From: Ciona savignyi | Taxonomy: Eukaryota > Chordata > Ascidiacea > Phlebobranchia > Cionidae | Assembly (NCBI GenBank): GCA_000149265.1 | Contig: CH002949.1 | Span: 908,550 to 972,549 of the forward strand | Direction of reading: 5' to 3' | DNA: 64,000 nt | Part shown: positions 60,783 through 64,000 of the stretch, piece by piece | Numbering within the stretch: position 1 is the first letter of the stretch | How the letters are laid out: each line of letters starts with the position of its first letter | Notes under the pieces: generated by a model | Seen by the model: the letters and a program-made list of their open reading frames with translations, nothing else | What the model was told of the DNA's origin: nothing | Database searches by the model: none | Position numbers and translations under genes: made by a program

Positions 60783-60882
60783 NNNNNNNNNNNNNNNNNN
60801 NNNNNNNNNNNNNNNNNNNNNNNNNNNNNNNNNNNNNNNNNNNNNNNNNNNNNNNNNNNNNNNNNNNNNNNNNNNNNNNNNN
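60783..60882. other. Assembly gap (100 N)
   Basis: Separates the WNK 5' exons from beta4GalT central exons. The content on either side argues against a simple continuation. Confidence 0.95.
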
Positions 60883-61065
60883 TAATGCAGTGTGTTGTGT
60901 ATGGTTGAACACATTAATACACTGGGTTCAGCCCATGACCCTTATGTGCCTTGCCCAAGGACACAAACAAGCTAGAATAGGATAGGATAGACCATGTTTA
61001 CCGTGAATGGAAAAACCGAGAGGGTTATCACCCGGGCAATCATTAGATCACCTCGCACCCACCAA
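60883..61065 (-). repeat. SINE-A pieces, rearranged
   Basis: taatgcagtgtgttgtgtat to aaggacacaaacaagctag (head and middle, 60883-60974), then aataggataggatagaccat to cacctcgcacccacc (3' end, 60975-61065). The two pieces are in the same orientation but reversed order, so two copies or one rearranged copy. Confidence 0.75.
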
Positions 61066-61183
61066 AGCTGGCCCATACCGTACAGCACACACTGCATTTT
61101 CTCTGAAGCCCGATTGTTGACACGTATTCTGACAAATATCTGTGTTATAACTCGTGAACAGACTATTCTATTTTTTCCACCAG

Positions 61184-63670
61184 AGAACGCATGGCCTCCG
61201 ACATTAGAATACTTGCAGTACATTTACAAAGACATTGAGCCCGGTGGAGTGTACAGAGGCCCGAAGAATTGTCGGTGTAGAAGCAATACCGCTATCATCG
61301 TACCGTTCAGGAACCGAGAACTTCATCTTAGGTAGGAAGTGGTGCAATATGCTCGGGTGAGAATGAAATTATAAAGATTGTAGCCCCATAAAATCTCAGG
61401 TAGGAAATATTTTGCTCGATTAAGATAGAAATGATTGTAGCCTCAAGAAAAATGTGCAATATTATACACAGACATTAGTATAATCGCATAATACACATAC
61501 ATTATTATAAATGCATTATTATACACAGACATTTTTATAAAGTTATTATACACAGACATATTAGTATAATGGCATAATTATACACATACATTATTATAAC
61601 TGCATTATTATACATATACATTATTATAAAGGTATTATTATAGTATAAATGGGTTCAGGCGACAACAGTCTTACGACCATATAGGTTCCCTATTTCTCCC
61701 TTGCTTTGCCCGAGAGGTTAGAGGTTGTGCTATATAAACAGCAAAGAAACTAACGAAACTTAGCGAGGGAAACAATGATTTCTGGGTTCGAATCTTAGAC
61801 CGGTAGAAATGTTTTGCTAACAGGTCATAAGCTGTTAAAACATTCCTGTTACCGAACACTGACCACGGATTGTATGGCATTTCTAGAATATCCCAAGCGT
61901 GCGATGCGAACCGAGCGTAAATAATTCAAAATATTTATCTTCCAAGTTAATTTTGGCGACAAAAAAATTTTCGCCCGAAGGCTTATCGTGTCCACATTTA
62001 ATACCAGCATTTCTCTGATACTAATTTCTTTGAATCAGCCTTGATGGGTTTCGGTCAATTCAATAATCCCAATTCGGACTTTCCACACAAAGTAGGTTAA
62101 ACAACTTTGAAATTACCAAAGCCCCGACTTTCCTACCCGGTCGATTTGTTGTGTTTTAGACGCTTTGCCAACAAGAGTAAATTATCACATATTCATGCTT
62201 GTTCTTACGTCATGCCAAAATATTCTTCCTATATATCCAAGATTAGCAGTGAGACCATAGGTTCGAAACTTAGCCCGTTAAATAAAACTGATCTCATAGA
62301 AAGAGCTGTCACTCAAAATCCTACCGTTAGAAGCCTTGGGTTTTGTCACTTAAAATTGGAGGTGTGGTCTACGTTCTCTTATCAACCATGCATAGATATG
62401 GGGGTTCTCCCAATTTTACTCAACAACACTTATTTACATACCGTGACTAAGACCAAGGGACCACACGTTAAATCCTCCCGCGCATAGCAATCTATTTAAT
62501 TAGAGTCTTGTAAGGTATAGTTGCCTTTACCCAATTCCCCGCTGTTTTACAAACCATTTGTGCGGTAGATTTCCACCTGGAGCGTATGGTAAAGAAAGCA
62601 AGATCATCTACCAAATCCTTCCCAGATTGTACGGTCATTTCGGCCCGTTGGTCTAACGGTTAAAGTGCGTCGCTTTTCAATCAAAAGGTTGCAGGTGCGA
62701 AACTGGTCGCTAGCTAGTCGGTTGTGTCCTTGAGCAAGACACTTTACGGACATTGCCTGAACCTATAGCAGATTAATAGGTTCTACTAAATTGAAGGAAC
62801 GTTTGAATCATACACAACACATTGCAATAGCTCCGGTAACCTGACGATGGGCGCGAGGTGATTTGACGATTGCCCGTGTGTTAACCCCTTTGGTTTTCCC
62901 ATTTACGGGGATAAACATGAATATCCTGTCCTATTTGGTCAAATGGTTAACGCGTACGATTCCTAAACCGTTTTTTTTATGAAAACGGACCAAATGACGA
63001 ACCCATCATGGATTCGAAACTTGGCGCAGTAAAAAATAATAAAAAATATCTTTTTCAGATTCTTCTTGTTCTACATTCACCCTTTCCTACAACAGCAGCA
63101 GAATTGCTACAAGATCATCGTAGTCGAACAAGCTGATGATGAGACTTTCAACAAAGGTAAGTTCAGATATGATGTTCATGTTTATGCAGATGAATATATA
63201 GGAATAACGCAAGGGACGTTAAGACACGAGCAATTGTTGAACGTTAACACACGGACAATCACATTACGCCTTTCGTCGGGTTACCGGAGCTATCGCAGTG
63301 TGTTGTGCATGATTCAACTGTACGCTGCTTCGATTTGGTAGAATTCTTACCACTGGGGTTAGGCAATGTCTGCTTAGTGCTTTCTTACTAATGGATTCTA
63401 CTAAAACTGGAGGAATGATCTGACGATTACCCGTGTGATAACCCCCTTCGGTTTTTCCATTCATGGGGATAAACATGAATATCCTATACTATCCTAATGA
63501 TATATCATAAATCACAATGATATATCATGAACAACTTATCCCTTCCACAGGGAAAATGATGAACACAGCATTCCGTTACACACAAAACACGCACCAAGAC
63601 TTTGATTGCTACATCTTCCATGACGTGGACATGATTGCTGAAAACGACAGGAATATCTACAGATGCAACC
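61184..63670 (+). CDS. Beta-1,4-galactosyltransferase, central exons
   Basis: Three exons: 61184-61331, 63059-63156 and 63551-63670, with matching phases 2 and 1. Seen in order: GGVYRGPKNCRCR and AIIVPFRNRELHLR (start of the catalytic domain, family motif FRNR), FYIHPFLQQQQNCYKIIVVE, MMNTAFRY, and CYIFHDVDMIAENDRNIYRC, where DVD is the metal-binding DxD motif. The cytoplasmic, transmembrane and stem exons lie further upstream (the first exon starts in phase 1) and are not seen. The C-terminal exons would lie beyond 63670, or are those at 54067-55715, which continue in phase and sequence exactly. Introns hold SINE-A copies and a SINE-B. Function as for the 54067 entry. Confidence 0.85.
61440..61645. 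repeat. AT-rich minisatellite, about 40-bp unit
   Basis: Recurrent blocks attatacacagacat, tataatggcat, tacacatacattattataa. About five irregular units in a beta4GalT intron. Confidence 0.8.
62640..62935 (+). repeat. SINE-A copy, full length
   Basis: cggcccgttggtctaacggt, aaaaggttgcaggtgcgaaa, tagtcggttgtgtccttgag, tail aaacatgaatatcctgtcct. Confidence 0.85.
62936..63040 (+). repeat. SINE-B copy
   Basis: ttggtcaaatggttaacgcg, gacgaacccatcatggattc, gaaacttggcgcag. Directly abuts the SINE-A at 62640 and ends 18 bp before exon 63059. Confidence 0.7.
63235..63388 (-). repeat. SINE-A copy, middle part
   Basis: acgttaacacacggacaatc, gggttaccggagctatcgca, ggttaggcaatgtctgctta. Confidence 0.75.
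63389..63498 (+). repeat. SINE-A copy, 3' part, head to head with previous
   Basis: taatggattctactaaaact, aatgatctgacgattacccg, aaacatgaatatcctatact. Joined back to back with the minus copy at 63235. Confidence 0.75.
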
Positions 63671-63756
63671 GTGAGTGGTGGATATCCATGTAGTTGTGTG
63701 GTGTGCTGGAGTAAGCAAGCATTGGACTTTGGGGTATTAAGTGGCACCTCGGGTTA

Positions 63757-63868
63757 GTCTGAACGGTTGTTTGGCCGAATGGTTAGAGCGACCAACACAT
63801 ATACCAACTGCATACAAAAACGGTTTTGGTGACTAGCCCGTCACGAGTTCGCAAAATAGGCCGGTAAA
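63757..63868 (+). repeat. SINE-B copy
   Basis: acggttgtttggccgaatgg, agagcgaccaacacatatac, cgtcacgagttcgcaaaata, ggccggtaaa. Confidence 0.75.
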
Positions 63869-63884
63869 AAAAACTAAGTTAAAA

Positions 63885-63985
63885 CTGTCGTATGGCCGTA
63901 CGGTTAGCACGACAACAATACGGATTTCTATCTAAAAAGGTCTCAGTGACAAGGCACCATGTGTTTGAAACTTAAAGTGACGAGG
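63885..63985 (+). repeat. SINE-B copy, diverged
   Basis: ctgtcgtatggccgtacggt, tagcacgacaacaatacgga, gtgacaaggcaccatgtgtt, tgaaacttaaag. Confidence 0.65.
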
Positions 63986-64000
63986 TCCTGCGATCATACC

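Noticed and set aside
62107-62487. 126-codon frame in a beta4GalT intron
   Set aside because: Contains a SINE-B-like piece (ttcgaaacttagcc) and has no family or splice support.

Overview
The window looks like animal nuclear DNA, most likely a tunicate of the Ciona type. It is AT-rich, has many short phase-consistent exons with GT..AG introns, and is densely seeded with tRNA-derived SINEs ending in ATCCT repeats. The species is an inference; no identity search was possible. Four runs of N (11357-12115, 26274-26373, 41702-41801, 60783-60882) show it is a scaffold of several contigs.

Layout. 1-860: a SINE end and a 22-bp minisatellite. 861-13339: a segment of about 5.5-5.8 kb present twice in the same orientation (861-6638 and 7893-13339), each carrying a minus-strand class A GPCR gene. 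The coding exons I compared differ only at synonymous sites, except for a 2-bp deletion in the second copy. 13802-20077: intergenic DNA with repeats. 20078-39971: a plus-strand gene of at least 11 exons for a protein I do not recognise, its introns full of SINEs, hAT-type elements and a roughly 340-bp tandem array. 42510-45636: minus-strand gene for a PH-domain protein with a GYPQQ-rich tail, reconstructed end to end. 45938-51575: plus-strand 10-exon gene for a PLP-dependent cysteine-synthase-like enzyme, reconstructed end to end, about 300 bp head to head with the PH gene. 54067-55715: three exons for the C-terminal half of a beta-1,4-galactosyltransferase. 58608-60053: the first two visible exons of a WNK kinase. 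61184-63670: three exons for the central part of a beta-1,4-galactosyltransferase.

The genes do not form a pathway. The main puzzles are: the GPCR tandem (true duplication or two alleles assembled side by side); the beta4GalT exons in permuted order although their splice phases fit perfectly; a WNK gene that stops at the same contig gap after which beta4GalT exons begin; an animal gene resembling the fungal mitochondrial cysteine synthase branch; and several nonautonomous DNA transposons with clean terminal inverted repeats and, for two, perfect 8-bp target duplications.
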